Positions 48,504-60,390 of a stretch of DNA of 64,000 nt are shown one piece after another. The stretch's first letter is position 1, and each line of letters starts with the position of its first letter. Below the pieces are notes generated by a model. That model ran no database searches, had not been told where the DNA came from, and saw only the letters and a list, made by a program, of their open reading frames with translations. The translations under genes were made by a program, and so were the position numbers. Source of the DNA: Ceratodon purpureus (lineage: Eukaryota > Streptophyta > Bryopsida > Pseudoditrichales > Ditrichaceae); contig CM026423.1 of NCBI GenBank assembly GCA_014871385.1, forward strand, positions 13,290,858-13,354,857. The letters run 5' to 3'.

Positions 48504-51204
48504 CCGCTCGCGTGCTAGGAAAGGGACGACGCAGCTTCGCATTCTCATTTAAGGCCCGTCTCGTCCTGGTTTTACATGTTTCTCCTAAATTCTGAATATT
48601 GTTTTCCTCTCTGTCCTTTCCCAGATCATTGTTCTTGTCATGTCTGCTACCGTTCAGGACTGTTCACTGATGAATCTGATATCTGCAGATCACATGGAGC
48701 AGCAACAGTAGCAAAGTGGTCGAACTCAATATTCGTGGTTATACCTGACGGTGGTTGATGGAAGCGTCTATTGTGTCAGACCTGTTTTATGTGTGGCCTT
48801 TCAGCGGGTGGCGGACCTGCAACCATCGTACGTGATGACCTGCATTCTACGTACTGCTGCAACATAAGTTTTTGATAAACACCTTGTTACTAAACTAACA
48901 CGATACCAATTGAAACAAAGGACCCAGGTGCAGCAACTTCATTAGATTAGTATAATGCTAGTATTAAAGGGGATATATCACTTTGAACAGGATCATACAT
49001 AGTTTTGATCAGTGACAATGCATTAGAGATTTCAGGGGGGGCCCAATTTGATAGTACTAGCAATTGCAACTCTTCTAGATGTTGCAAAAGGGTATGCGAC
49101 CCCACGGCAATTATCCATCTCCGACGGAATGTTCGCATGCTGAGGCTAGTTCCACATGTCTTGACCAACGCCAGTTCAACGTTATCTATGGATAATGGCG
49201 GACTTGGGCGGCCATGTACGTCTTTCTGATCGCCTGTATTCTGAGAAACATAATGTCTTAGGCTCAGGCTGTGATGTCAGCAGCTGTTTAGTTTAGACTC
49301 AAGAAACCTCTGCATTTCAAGAATTACTATTTCAGCATTGGGTTGGTGAGTGACCAAAGATGCTTGAAATGAGAGCTACATTGAAAATTTGGATGAATAT
49401 GAATCAGAGAAAGACGAAGGGCTTGGAATCATACGAGAGTAGGTTTTTTTTTTTTTTTTTTGTTTTGTTTTTTTTGTTTTGTTTTTTGTTTTATGTTTAT
49501 TTATTTATTTATTTATTTTTATATATTTTAAATTATAGGGATTTAATGCAAAATAGCACCAAAATATATAAGCCGGTATCAGGCGGTAAGGAGAAAACAA
49601 CCTTGTAATATAAGACATGATAGAATTATCTTAAATAAATCCATGAATTTCGTTGACTATATCTAGAAGCAAAATATGGCTCGATGATTCCAAGATGACT
49701 AATATACATAAGATTTAAAGCAATGACATCTTAAGAAAGTGTAATGTGCATGGGTCATTAAAATGGTGAAATTTGTTGTGGATGTATAAGCTAAAAAGTT
49801 TACAATGTCAAACTCACAGCTCTCACAATAGAGCCTCTAGACCGTTTTAAAATAACTTTATAATTTGGGCAAGATATTGAATTCTCAGAAGTCTAATTCA
49901 ATTATGGTCAATATTAGAAATTGGGCTTTTTTATTCCAACGTGGAAAAGTCATTATCACGAATTTAGACAATTATGAGAAAACAAATATAGGATGTTTTT
50001 TATTCATTTAACATGAAAATTATAAAATTATAGAAGTAATATGGAGTGTTTTAAAACCAATTTTGAATATTTCTAGAATATATATATAATAATCTTAAAT
50101 ATACTATAAATAATAGAATATTTGATAGCCCCCTATTAACCATCCAAATTATCCAATGCACCATATGTAACTAAAATTAACACTAAGTGACTTCCCCAAA
50201 TATTCCAAAGTAAATTAATCCACTAAAGTTAAGTGAGTGTTATCATTGTTAAAGTTGAGCTTTTTTTATCCAAAGTAAATAATATAATGGAGTTAAGTGA
50301 GTATTCTCATCATTATGAACAAAATATTAATAGGTACATGCATATTCTATGGAGCAATTCTAATACTCTCAATTTATAAATACAAACATTTAGGTGGCAT
50401 GATCTCCATGGTTGCGCATTTTAGATGTCACTATGCCCCAAGGAGATGGGCCGTACTAGTATAGGTATAATATTTTGGTACCGTTCACTGCATCAGTGTA
50501 TTCACAAAGTGGAGAATGAAAAACGACACTACTAGATCTCTTTTGATTATGTCCAGTGTTGAGGAAGTTAACAAAACAAAGTCATCACATAATTATCTCT
50601 GTCTTAAGCTACATCCATAGTTACCTAAAAGTAAACTTAGGTTAAAGTAAAAATGCTAGTGACTATGACTCTCCGATATCTGTATCTATAATAGAATCCG
50701 TTTGGATGAGTTTCTATTGAATTTCAAATGAATTTGGGCCACTGAGAGAGCTTGAAGCCCCCCTTTTTGAGTGCCAAAAAGTTGAAATATTTCAAAATGC
50801 CTTGGAATCAACAAAATCCATTGGAATTAATATATTTAGATGGTAAAGAGATATGTTTACTCCAAACATAGGAATAAAAGACAGAGAAATCTATAAATTA
50901 GATCTAATTTTGAAATAGAAAGCAAAAGGACTTAGGATATAGATACTTTTTTGGATGTGTTTGGTGGACACAAGTTCTACATACTAGTAAATATATATTT
51001 TCTAGTTTTTGCTTTATTGTTTCAGTCTCTTTGTCTCTTGGTCACAACGGTAATTGCATAATATCTTGCTTATGAAGCTTACTCATGAAGCTTACTTATG
51101 AAGCTTACATGCACTCATGGTACAAAAGTTTCCTTCATGAAGTGGTCTTTATTTGTACACTAATCTACTCTTGGTGCTTTTGAAACCTGTAGACAAAGGG
51201 TGCT
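48504..51204. other. Gene-free, mostly AT-rich spacer
   Basis: 48504-49350 has mixed composition with short frames only. 49440-49530 is a T-rich microsatellite. 49600-51000 is AT-rich and featureless to my eye. Confidence 0.55.
49446..49515. repeat. T-rich and TTTA microsatellite
   Basis: A long T run with G interruptions (TTTTGTTTTG), followed by TTTATTTATTTATTTATT. Confidence 0.9.
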
Positions 51205-51214
51205 TTTGAAACCT

Positions 51215-51610
51215 GTAGTGCAGTGTTTCGAACGAGGGTGCCGGTTCTTCGGTGAGTGGAAGGTAAATTGAGCTCAATAAGCGTCCACTGTTTCTGAAAT
51301 GAATGGTCATACTCATGTTAAGAAGTTTTTTCTCCATAAGAGGTCCTTATATGGGGTGGGTCACTTTCTTTTCTGTTGAAACGGTTAAATTGTGTGGAAG
51401 TTTTTGTTTTTTGTGCAGTGATTCGGAAGAAGCTGCCAATTCTGCTGTGGGTGGAAGGTAAATTGCATAACATCAATCCTGCTTATAGATTGAGATTACA
51501 TTGGTTCCAAACACACGGTCTCATTCATGTTAAGGAGATTTTTCTCCAGGACCAGGTCTTTATATGGATAGTGTTTTGCTCTTGAAACTGTTGAATTTTG
51601 TGGAGCTTGA
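51215..51610 (+). repeat. Diverged tandem duplication of about 194 bp
   Basis: The first copy begins TGCAGTGTTTCGAACGAGGG near 51220 and the second TGCAGTGATTCGGAAGAAGC near 51414. Both continue GTGGAAGGTAAATTG, CATGTTAAG, TTTTTCTCC, CTTTATATGG-like, TTGAAAC.GTT and TTGTGGA in the same order. They lie upstream of the F-box gene at 52034. Confidence 0.8.
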
Positions 51611-52033
51611 ACTGGTTGGGTTCTGTAAAAGACTTTTGCTATATTAGAATTATATGACTCACAAACATGGTTATGCTACATTGCATTGATGATGAAAAGG
51701 ACGCCCATCCTTTATTGCAAATTGTGAGAAGAAGGTAATAACATTACATATTGCTCATAGAGCAATCATTGCTCGATTTTTAGTGAGGGTTTTCTAGAAG
51801 GTTCCACCACCAAAGTTGACTTGAACATGATGGTGTTCAAAAAATTAAAGTCTGTGGACCCTCCTCAAAACCCTTCAAGGATGACTTGTCTGTTGTCGTA
51901 GGCAATTGTGACTTTCTTAGGCACTTGTCTTAAGTAATTTCCACCGTCTCCGGCACTTGTGACCATGTAGGGTAGGGATTGTAGTAGTTCTAGTTCAATA
52001 TCATTCACACAACATTTTGTATTTGACCACAGG

Positions 52034-53110
52034 ATGGAGACGACACCAATGGACACAAACCTATGGAGCAATCTTCCGAGAGAGCTTCTACATCAAGTGT
52101 TTGCTCATCTACCGATCTCACGAATCTATGATCTTAGAGAATTATCTCGTGAGTGGATGAAAGAAGTTGACGAGGAAGAGTCCACGTTTAACCAATTTCT
52201 TGCAGAGGTTCCTAAGTTCCCTACCAAGCTAGGCCGCATATCACAAAGTCTAGAAAAGTTTAGTGTGTATGATTTGAAGACCAGGAGAAGAAAACAAAAC
52301 CTCATCGAGATCCCTCTGGAGTGCTCTTGGAGTTTCTGGAGTGCATTTGAGGCAGATGGAGGACTGGTCTGTCTACTTTCTGTCTTTTTTAATGTGATGA
52401 TAGTATTCAACCCACTAACCAAGCAGACGCGGCAGTTACCTCCATTGCCTATCAGCAGCCCTCCTGTTCTGATAAAACTCAAGGTGAACAGGAAAGACAA
52501 ACACTACAAACTGTTCGTGGTTGTCAAAAATCCCAGTGATCCCGGTCACACAGACTCGGTCATTGCTCAAGTCTATTCCTCACAGACGAAGGAGTGGGCC
52601 ATTCTGACATCCTCCGAGCAGCTAACCATCGTTGGTTTACGCAATGGTACTTATCCAATTGTTTATTGTGATGGTCGACTACAGGAGTTCACCATCCGCG
52701 ACATCGTTCAGAAGGATATTTCAAATAAATTAGGACCCGTTTGTTTTCACCGAGATCGTATGTTTGTGATGGAAACGGATACAAGTACAGGTCGGTTTGT
52801 GAGCTATCAAATTGGTGAGCATAAGCTGTTGGAGAATGGAAGTGGTTGGGTGCAAGAGGCGACTCATAGTTGTGATGAAGCCTTGCAAGCTAGTTATAAT
52901 GCATCTCCACAGGAGGATTCTGATTGGGAGAAGAATTTGGGCGCTTCGGAGGGGTTTCTGTTTTTGAGTGATCAGCTTACGGTTGATGCGTGCACTACAT
53001 GTTTCGGGGTCGTTCTTCACGGCCTGAAATGGCAAAAAGTGCGCCTTGGCGACAGTTCTTTCACGCTTCGAAGGCTTAGCTCCGCGGTTGTGTTCTCCGC
53101 AGAATTCTGA
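52034..53110 (+). CDS. F-box protein (358 aa)
   Basis: Single-exon frame, ATG at 52034 (METTPMDTNLWSNLPRELLH), TGA at 53110. Residues 10-45 are the F-box (LWSNLPRELLHQVFAHLPIS, RIYDLRELSREW), expected to contact Skp1/ASK in an SCF complex. The rest has the plant F-box-associated layout: a loss-of-polarity strand set around GGLVCLLS, VFNPLTKQTRQLPPLP, YKLFVVVKN and SQTKEWAILTS, consistent with a kelch-like propeller. The second conserved Leu/Pro block is less basic than usual (WMKEVDEEEST). Target and pathway are unknown. Confidence 0.87.
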   Translation: METTPMDTNLWSNLPRELLHQVFAHLPISRIYDLRELSREWMKEVDEEESTFNQFLAEVPKFPTKLGRISQSLEKFSVYDLKTRRRKQNLIEIPLECSWSFWSAFEADGGLVCLLSVFFNVMIVFNPLTKQTRQLPPLPISSPPVLIKLKVNRKDKHYKLFVVVKNPSDPGHTDSVIAQVYSSQTKEWAILTSSEQLTIVGLRNGTYPIVYCDGRLQEFTIRDIVQKDISNKLGPVCFHRDRMFVMETDTSTGRFVSYQIGEHKLLENGSGWVQEATHSCDEALQASYNASPQEDSDWEKNLGASEGFLFLSDQLTVDACTTCFGVVLHGLKWQKVRLGDSSFTLRRLSSAVVFSAEF

Positions 53111-54336
53111 GTGCTCAGGGTCACATAGGACAAGGAGCGTCCCCTCTCGAGTTCGCGAGATCGATCGGCGTAGAGGTCCTCGCGGTGGTGTGATTAGCGA
53201 TGATCCTTCGTCCCGGGCTTACGTGGATTCTCGAATTCCGACGTGGCTTATGAGCGGGTGAACTGATTTCAGAGTTTTACCTAGCACTTCCATGTCCGAT
53301 ATCAATTTTCCGGGACAGTGTTCGCCGTTGGATCATCGGTCTTGACGCAGCAACCGATTGGCGGAGGAGGTGTGACTCTGGGTGGGTAAAACGGACGGGA
53401 CCTCGACTCTGGTGATAATTGGGGCAATGGTTTAGGCCCACGTGGTCCAATAGAAACGTGAGTTGATTCGCCGTGTAAATCTTGCTGCTTCGGTGGGGTC
53501 CATATAGTTTTTTGGCTGCGTGTATTCCGTGATGAAAAATCCATCCATTCAGTTTGCTTGTCGTTGTAGTAGGTCATGGTATGCATTCCGAGGTACAATT
53601 GTGCGAGCAAATTTATGCAATACAGACAGCAGTGTTTCGACAACAAGCGACCACTGAAATTGATAGCTTCCGATCTCATGGAATATTATTAAAGTAAGGT
53701 CAACACACAGAACACCTCCACGAGTAAATCTCTGAGTGCGTATGTCGTCCACGACAGCGTCAAATTTTGCTACACTTGCAAGCTTAACAGAGAGCTACTC
53801 TGAAACACACAGTCATCCCTAGAAACGTACTGAGGGTATCACAAATAGAGCGGGTAAGCAGTAGAGTCCTAGAACCCTGTGGCACAATGGGATGCTCCAT
53901 GAGGCTAGAGAAACGGGAGTAATAATCACAGGTCTTCTACGTGGTGCCGAAATGACATATCCTCCCCGAATGTAATCGATCGTGGACGTTCTTCCTTCTT
54001 CTCTGAGACTGTTTTCTCTAGTTTGTCCAGTTGGAGTACTAGGGGTACTGGGGACGTTCAAATCCCCGGCTCAAAGTCAGCATCAACCCGATTTTGTCCA
54101 GCTATCTGAAAGCAATTCCAACACTATTACGCAGCACTGTCTACCTGTGTGAACACGCAAACAAATCCATACCTGACCTGCGAATCCTTCCTTCACAGAT
54201 TCTGCATCAATATCCTGGGAGTCCACACTATCCTGTTAGCTGAAAGTCGAAGGTAACAGTCCCTTCCTTCGATCAGTGTACCCAGATTGACTCAAAGAAG
54301 GTAATTTGAGGGAGTAATGTGTAAGAATCTCACATC
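53111..54336. other. Spacer between F-box gene and transposon-gene cluster
   Basis: GC-richer than the desert. The minus-strand frame at 53819-54061 (NVPSTPSTPTGQTRENSLRE) looks exon-like but follows the stop of the transposase-like gene, and I cannot connect it to anything. I found no CACTA-type terminus here. Confidence 0.45.
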
Positions 54337-57300
54337 TTAGTCGACTTTGCTGACCTCCACCAAATTGAGATACCGGGATTGCCATAGAATTGTGGCGTCC
54401 TCTGCAAAATCGCCCTTCAGAGCATCCGATATTGTCACGATACCATCACGCTGTTGATTAGGATACAGGACAAGTGTGTTTGCCCACTCTGGATAGACAT
54501 GCTCAATCGTCACCTGTTGCATTCCGAACTCCCATTTGACGCCTTTCGTATTTGGAACTTCGGAAGGAACGGACTTCTTCTTGTTAGAGCGCCAGTGAGG
54601 GCCGCATCGTCCGAGTGCCACCGTCCTGTTCTGGTGATCTGGGTGGAGCACCCATACCGCCTTGGTCGGCTTCAATGGATCGCACTGACATCAGGAGAAC
54701 AAAGTTTAGGGTCAGTACATGAACGGATTGAACGGGTTGTAGGGTGCTAGTTATTGGTTTGAAGTCCGCTTACCACTGCTTCTCGGGGCTTGTTTTCAGC
54801 GGGTGGGACGTAGTCAAGATATTTGGAAGGCCTCTTTCTGACACGTGTTGGTCGCGTAACAGTGACTGAGTCTGATGCTGATTGAAGAACCCCTGGTTTC
54901 GCAATCACCTGAACATACGGTTTGAGCGTACCTTTTGCAGGGGTCGGTTTTTTTTTTCTTAGCTACCGTCTCCACTGGAGTTGCTTCCATGTCTCCTGCA
55001 TTCCAATACGATCCACAGTTTAGGCTGGATTATAAGGGATTAATTCAGCAGGCAGGGTTTCTAGAAATTATACAACTGTTTCCCAATGTCTGTTACCAAG
55101 AATGCGGGAAAAAGCATTTCTCACTCGCGAGGTATAGCCTCTTCTTCGATTGAAGGTTCTCTCCACCGTCAGCTAATCCGAATGCAGCTTGCAGGCTCGA
55201 CACGGGGTTCGCGCCTTGGCCTGTGGACGGGGACTCCTGACGGGTAGGCGCTCCTTCTCCTGGACAGACTGATTCTGTTGGTTCCATCCTTGTCTCTAAT
55301 AGCATATACAGGCAAGAGTAAAGTTAGCCGATTCATATGACGACAGTGGCATCTCACATCGTTTTCAGTTGATTCGCATTTCAGAATGTAATTGGTCATC
55401 TTCAAGGATCGAGCGAGATGGTTAAACCGGGACGGCACTTACCTTGAGGGGAACCTTGTCGAGGCACACGGCATACCTCCTCCGACACAGTTGACGTTGT
55501 ATAGTGCGTGGACTGATCGCCAACTGCTGCAGGATTTCGCGTTCTCTTCTCCCCCTCCCCGCTAGTGTAGCTATCTGTCAGTGTTGGGGGACAGGATGTG
55601 AGCGTCGTTGTTGCGATGGCTGGTTCCCCTTCACACGCGCCGCGGTTGATGTTGGTTGGCATGATCGCTCCAATAAGCAAATCAAGTTTTTGGTTCACAG
55701 CAGCCATGTCGTGCCTGTTTTGAGACATGTGCTCGTTCACCTCCTCCCGCCACTTTGTAATTTCTTGGATCTGGTTCGTGATGGCTTGAATCTGGTTCGT
55801 GACAGCACCGAGTTCTCGATTGATGGATCGGGCAGTGAGAGCAACGTTCTTTCTATTAACGACGGCTCTAGTCGCGTGGCTGGGAGTGCCGACGTCTTCG
55901 TTGATGGCCTGGGTCAGAATGGCCAAAAGTATTCATCATTCATTGGCCTCTCTTCATCCTTTCGTTTCTTTCCCTACATGATTAGACCTATAGCGTACAG
56001 TTCCAAGAGAGTGATTCAATCAATCCATGATAGCTCAGCCATCTAAAAATTTCAAGTACTGTACCTGGTTATAGACGTCGTTGTCCCGTGAGACGGGAGT
56101 GCTTGTCGTTCCCACAGTCGACGTATGCGCAACCTGTTGTTCACGTTATTACAATCATTTGGGTGACAATAGACTTCATAAACCTGACATTCCCTGAAAG
56201 GGTAGACTAATCCATGCAATCATAGCGGCAGCAACTATAATTTGACTCCATTGAATTCTTTCGAGATAATCTGATACAATTATGGACAACAGAGGACAAT
56301 CCATTTTCGGTTACATCGGAACCAATAGTCTTGCTGGTGAAAAATCGAGTATTGGTATGATTGCTTACATTGCTGTCCGGATTATTCATCGCCGTCGAAC
56401 CGGCCAAGTCGTTCGTCGGCACTGAGTCCTCGCTCGCTTCCTCATCTTCCCATTCTATGTCTTCGTCGTCTTCATCTAGTAATGGCTGCATGTCAACATT
56501 GGTTAGTTGCAGTAGAACGTGTGGGTAGTCCCGTGGAACCGGTTCCATACCTTAAATTCAACGCGAAAGGGTTCAGAGCATGACACTGATTTGGAGATTC
56601 TGGAATAGCAGTCATCATTACAGTACTTACATCCCAAGCATTGTCTGTATCTTCGCTGGCTTGTCCGTTTGAGATCCTCAGATCTCTCTCTTTCAGCTTC
56701 GCTATCCTTTCCTCTTTCAGAAGCCTGGCTTCCTCGTCTGCTTCTCTTGTACCCCAGTATTTGACGAGCGTTGGGAAGTACCTCATTGGGCACCGGGAGT
56801 GCTTCTCTCCTCTGCCTGTGTTAATCCAGTGCTTCCGCCAGACGTACCTTGCCGTTCGCAACGAGGCCTCGATGTAGAATAAGATGTAGTCCTTCCTGAG
56901 TGGAGGGTCGAAACGGAACCGCCTATCCAGGTCACCGATGAGTATTGCAATATCTGAGTCTGGGTGGTCTCTCCACTTGATGGTCGAAAGATTCAGGAAG
57001 CGTCTTGCGGAGGCCCTGAACTGTGTGTGGACTTGAGTTTGGAATTCCTTTGGAATGTCCCCGCTCTTTGTACCTTCAATCTTCATTGGCCACACCGCAG
57101 ACAAAACCTTAAATGCCCTCTGCTTCTGTCTCTGCACTCTTCTCTGCGCGGATTTCTTCGACTCCACATAGGGTACAATATCTGTTTCAGGCTCAGGAGG
57201 GGCTGTACTTGGTTCTGGAATTGGTCTCGGAGTAGCAGATGTATTAGTCGCTGGAATGGTCGGGGGTGCGTTGCCCATTGGGAATGAGAACGGAGATAAC

Positions 57301-59140
57301 AGGGAGGGCCCCCCCCAGCCGGGCCATTGCATGTTCTCCGGTGCGTAGTAGGGGGAAATAGCGTTCTGGGACATCGCCAACGAGTGCTGCTGCCTTGTGT
57401 TAGATGCTTCCGTGTTGGCAGCATTTCCTGTGCCACCATTGCCTCCGGAGCTCCCATCTCGGCTGAACGAGCCAGACATTGTGCCAGAGTTGAAGGCAGG
57501 CGGGCCGCGGAGAGGAGAATCAGTGGGCGGTGGCATCCCTCTAGGTAGCATCCCCCCAGCTCCACCAGAATAATCCATGTTTACCATATTTGGGTTTAGC
57601 ATACGAGGGGAAGGAGAGATCCCCTGCATCCCGTTCGGATGGCCCTGCATCTGTGGATGCGAGAATCCGCCAAAAAGATACTGCATCTGCTGGGTCGCTG
57701 CCGCTGAGGGGGCACCATCTGCTGTATACAAAGGTTGGCCTGTCCACGGGTTCATGTAAGGCGGTCGCGGTGTATATGTCGTCATGTTTGGCAGATGCTG
57801 GGGAGGCGCACCCTGAACAGGATCATGCACGCAGACTTACGAAACGAAAGAAGTCAACAATCACAAGGATACAATTAGATAAAAAATGCATTCATAAGTA
57901 AAAAGCATGGTCATTTCGTCGAGTACCTGAGAAGCTGCGCTGGAGAGGTCGAACGAAGAGTTGCTCATCTTAGCCTCAAAGGTGGGCGTTCCCCATGCAC
58001 CGTGGGGGGATGACGATATAGCCAGAAACAGACCTTCCTGTTGCAAGAGACGAAGACGTCAGAGCCAGCCTCACATGCATGTGATATGTACGACATAGTT
58101 TGAGTCAAATCATCAGGTAGGACTCGGAAAATTAGATTCGGCACTCTTGTACTAATTGTCCATAAAAATCCCACTTTATTAAAACCAATCCTGTGTATGA
58201 GTCCGGTACAAGCATGTCAAGCACACTGATAGGTTGCCGGCCCAGTGGAAACAACGCCTCTTCCTACTACACTAGTACTTCCGAGCTGAATAGGTTTTCG
58301 TACATGTCAATCTCTAAGTACTACTCTGTGTCACTGTCACTTTCTTCGTAAGTTTCACTTTCTTCAGAATCCGAAGAACCATCCGTCGTGGATAACGGAT
58401 TGTCAAACTGTCCTATAGGGAGTCTGTGTAGGCCATCGCACCACCACTCTAGGCTCTCCGGCCACTCTGGTCTGTCCTCTACGAACTGCTTCCAACTTTT
58501 GCAAACACATCTGAGGTTACAACTTATCTGGAACTTAGACACCCACGAGTACCCCTCCATCTGCATGGGCCACGACGATGCCAGGATTACTTCCTTCGAT
58601 AACCCCTCCATCAATAGAGGCCACACCTTCGAGAGCACTATGTCCTCTGTTAGCGGGTCGAGGAAGGTCTCGGCTACTCTCGGAGGCGGGTCAAGAGATG
58701 GAGTGGACGTATCAATGTTGCGGGTCCAGTCCAGCTCACGCCCATATACAGGAATTGGCCGGAGGTTGTGTTTCAGCATGTATCTCTCCACACGCCACCT
58801 CTGGAAATGAATTATTCGGGTCATGGTCTCGTGAATTGTCTCCGGAAAGTGATCTGACTTGGGGGATTCTGTAACAAGTTCGGGAACATTCTCCGCACTA
58901 GCCATGCCTAACGTGAACAAAGGAAGTCCAACCCTAGGCCTACCTCCGTATATGAGGTTGCAGAGAGTCCGTGAAGAAAGACAAGGAGAAAAACAGAATG
59001 CGTCAATGGATGAGCCTGGACCTTACCTGAGAGGAGATGCTGAAGGTACACTGCGTCTGGGAAGTGCGAGGATGTGCAGCATGCACCTTCATGTCTGGAA
59101 GGCCTCCGTAGAAGCCGTAAACGCCGTCCGGGGGAGCCAT
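54337..59140 (-). CDS. Ptta/En/Spm transposase-like (ORF1-type) multi-exon gene
   Basis: Nine exons: 59140-59027, 58037-57927, 57812-56631, 56485-56369, 56133-56065, 55908-55443, 55295-55125, 54995-54774 and 54684-54337. All phases agree except inside exon 8. The N-terminus (MAPPDGVYGFYGGLPDMKVH) and a Pro/Gly/Met/Asn-rich region come first. Around residues 285-465 lies a domain like the plant Ptta/En/Spm transposase family: KSAQRRVQRQKQRAFKVLSA, STIKWRDHPDSDIAILIGDL, RRFRFDPPLRKDYILFYIEA, RTARYVWRKHW, FPTLVKYWGTREADEEARLL. Then follow an acidic linker, a coiled coil (VTNQIQAITNQIQEITKWRE) and a basic RPTRVRKRPSKYLDYVPP segment. In CACTA elements this protein type binds element ends. Exon 8 contains a run of ten A's that throws the frame off by one. 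Total length is roughly 930 residues. Confidence 0.75.
58321..58905 (-). CDS. F-box-like protein nested in intron 1 of the transposase-like gene
   Basis: 194-residue frame with ATG at 58905 (MASAENVPELVTESPKSDHF), same strand as its host gene. Residues about 95-155 show an F-box-like pattern (DPLTEDIVLSKVWPLLMEGL, SKEVILASSWPMQMEGY, SCNLRCVCKSWKQFVEDRPE), with the typical R.VCKSW helix. The tail is acidic Ser/Glu/Asp (SSDSEESETYEESDSDTE). No substrate domain follows, so it is shorter than the other F-box genes here. It might be transcribed separately, or the 59027-59140 exon might be an alternative 5' exon. I judge the protein real because the motif and frame agree. Confidence 0.6.
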   Translation of the reverse strand: MASAENVPELVTESPKSDHFPETIHETMTRIIHFQRWRVERYMLKHNLRPIPVYGRELDWTRNIDTSTPSLDPPPRVAETFLDPLTEDIVLSKVWPLLMEGLSKEVILASSWPMQMEGYSWVSKFQISCNLRCVCKSWKQFVEDRPEWPESLEWWCDGLHRLPIGQFDNPLSTTDGSSDSEESETYEESDSDTE

Positions 59141-59934
59141 CGTCACCAGCCACAGTTCGAGCCCTAGAAAATCTTGCACAAAGTTAAACCCTAATTTCGA
59201 AGTAAAACAAAGACCTCCACCTTCTCCCCGACCACATCGCTATATCATTAATTCGGACTTCTCTCTAATTCGGGCAGTTTGTGTACATGCCACTGCCGAG
59301 GACTGCTGTGTCGCTCCATCGTGGGATACAGCGGAAGCACTCAGGAAAACCATCCTCCACTAAGCGAGTAACGGAGACACCTTCGGGTGCGACGTGCGTA
59401 CCTCTTCGCAAGTTTATCTCGCGGACTCCGCCCTTTATGCGTTCCCATCAGTAGATGACCGTCACCAGCCCCATGGGTACGGCGTTCGTCTCAGCTCCGC
59501 GCACAGGGTTAGAAAGTTGATCGCTATTCGCGACACGTTTCGTCGTGACCCCCGCCTCTACGTATCATATCCGCTAACAAGAGGAACATTAAGCGGCATG
59601 TGAAGTCGAAGCACCGGATACGCCCAAGGCCCATTCCGGGAAATTTTGAAAAGCATTTATGGGTCAGTCAGTACGTGCTGTCTTATTCGAGGGTAGTCAA
59701 TATGTGTGGAACTTCGTCGCAGGTCCAGGGTTATTGTGCTTGGAGGAGGAAGGTGTATGGTTCCAGGAGGAGGGACTGCCATATTCTTTTGGTGGGTGGA
59801 CTATGGCATCGGCTGGATCACACGTACGAAACTGAGCACTTAGGTGAGTTTTTTCTAATTGAAGTTTTGTAGGATCTCCGTCGTTTTTGAAGGTTCACCT
59901 CCCGCTGGGTCCCCTGCTCCCTTTGTGCATAATC
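59141..59934. other. Putative bidirectional promoter region
   Basis: Lies between the minus-strand transposase-like gene and the plus-strand Cys-rich ORF. There are plus-strand short frames without recognisable families, and no clear TATA box on either side. Confidence 0.4.
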
Positions 59935-60390
59935 ATGGGCGATGCACATGCCTGCTCTGGGGGACCGAGTCCTGATGGGTTGCCAGTTCGGACACGCTGG
60001 TTGGATTGCGTGATTCGTGAGTACGAGGACGGCCCTTTAGGGCCTCGCCACGAGTGCAGCGAACCATGCGATTGCAATTCCTGTTGCAAGCTTCGTTGGT
60101 TCAGAGACCCTGTGTGTGCTTGCAAAATTGGCTTATTGTGGGGTAGATTTCTATCACTGGAAGATGCCATGCGCCAGAAGTGGAGGTTGTGCAGATGCAA
60201 GCCCAAGCCACAGCCTCGCCGTGACCCAACTTCTATATGTTCCTGCATTCTAACCGCTCCGACACGAGAGTTTGTGATACCTATAGAGCCATCCTCTGAA
60301 ACTGACGAGGCATTGGACAATAGCAGTGCGACTGAAGACGATTACCTAGGTTACGACCTTAGCACGTCCATTGACAGCCCCCCCCGATAG
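59935..60390 (+). CDS. Cys-rich 151-aa protein of unknown family
   Basis: ATG at 59935 (MGDAHACSGGPSPDGLPVRT); a longer version would need a TTG start. Cysteines cluster as CSEPCDCNSCCKLRWFRDPV, CACKIG, RLCRCKP and CSCIL, about 13 in all, suggesting metal binding or disulphides. The tail is acidic (SSETDEALDNSSATEDDYLG). I do not recognise the fold. Its place between the two En/Spm-type genes suggests it is transposon-associated, but that is only context. Confidence 0.45.
   Translation: MGDAHACSGGPSPDGLPVRTRWLDCVIREYEDGPLGPRHECSEPCDCNSCCKLRWFRDPVCACKIGLLWGRFLSLEDAMRQKWRLCRCKPKPQPRRDPTSICSCILTAPTREFVIPIEPSSETDEALDNSSATEDDYLGYDLSTSIDSPPR

Noticed and set aside
55504..56046. 180-residue plus-strand frame
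   Set aside because: Opposite to the coiled-coil exon of the transposase-like gene, whose splice phases are consistent.
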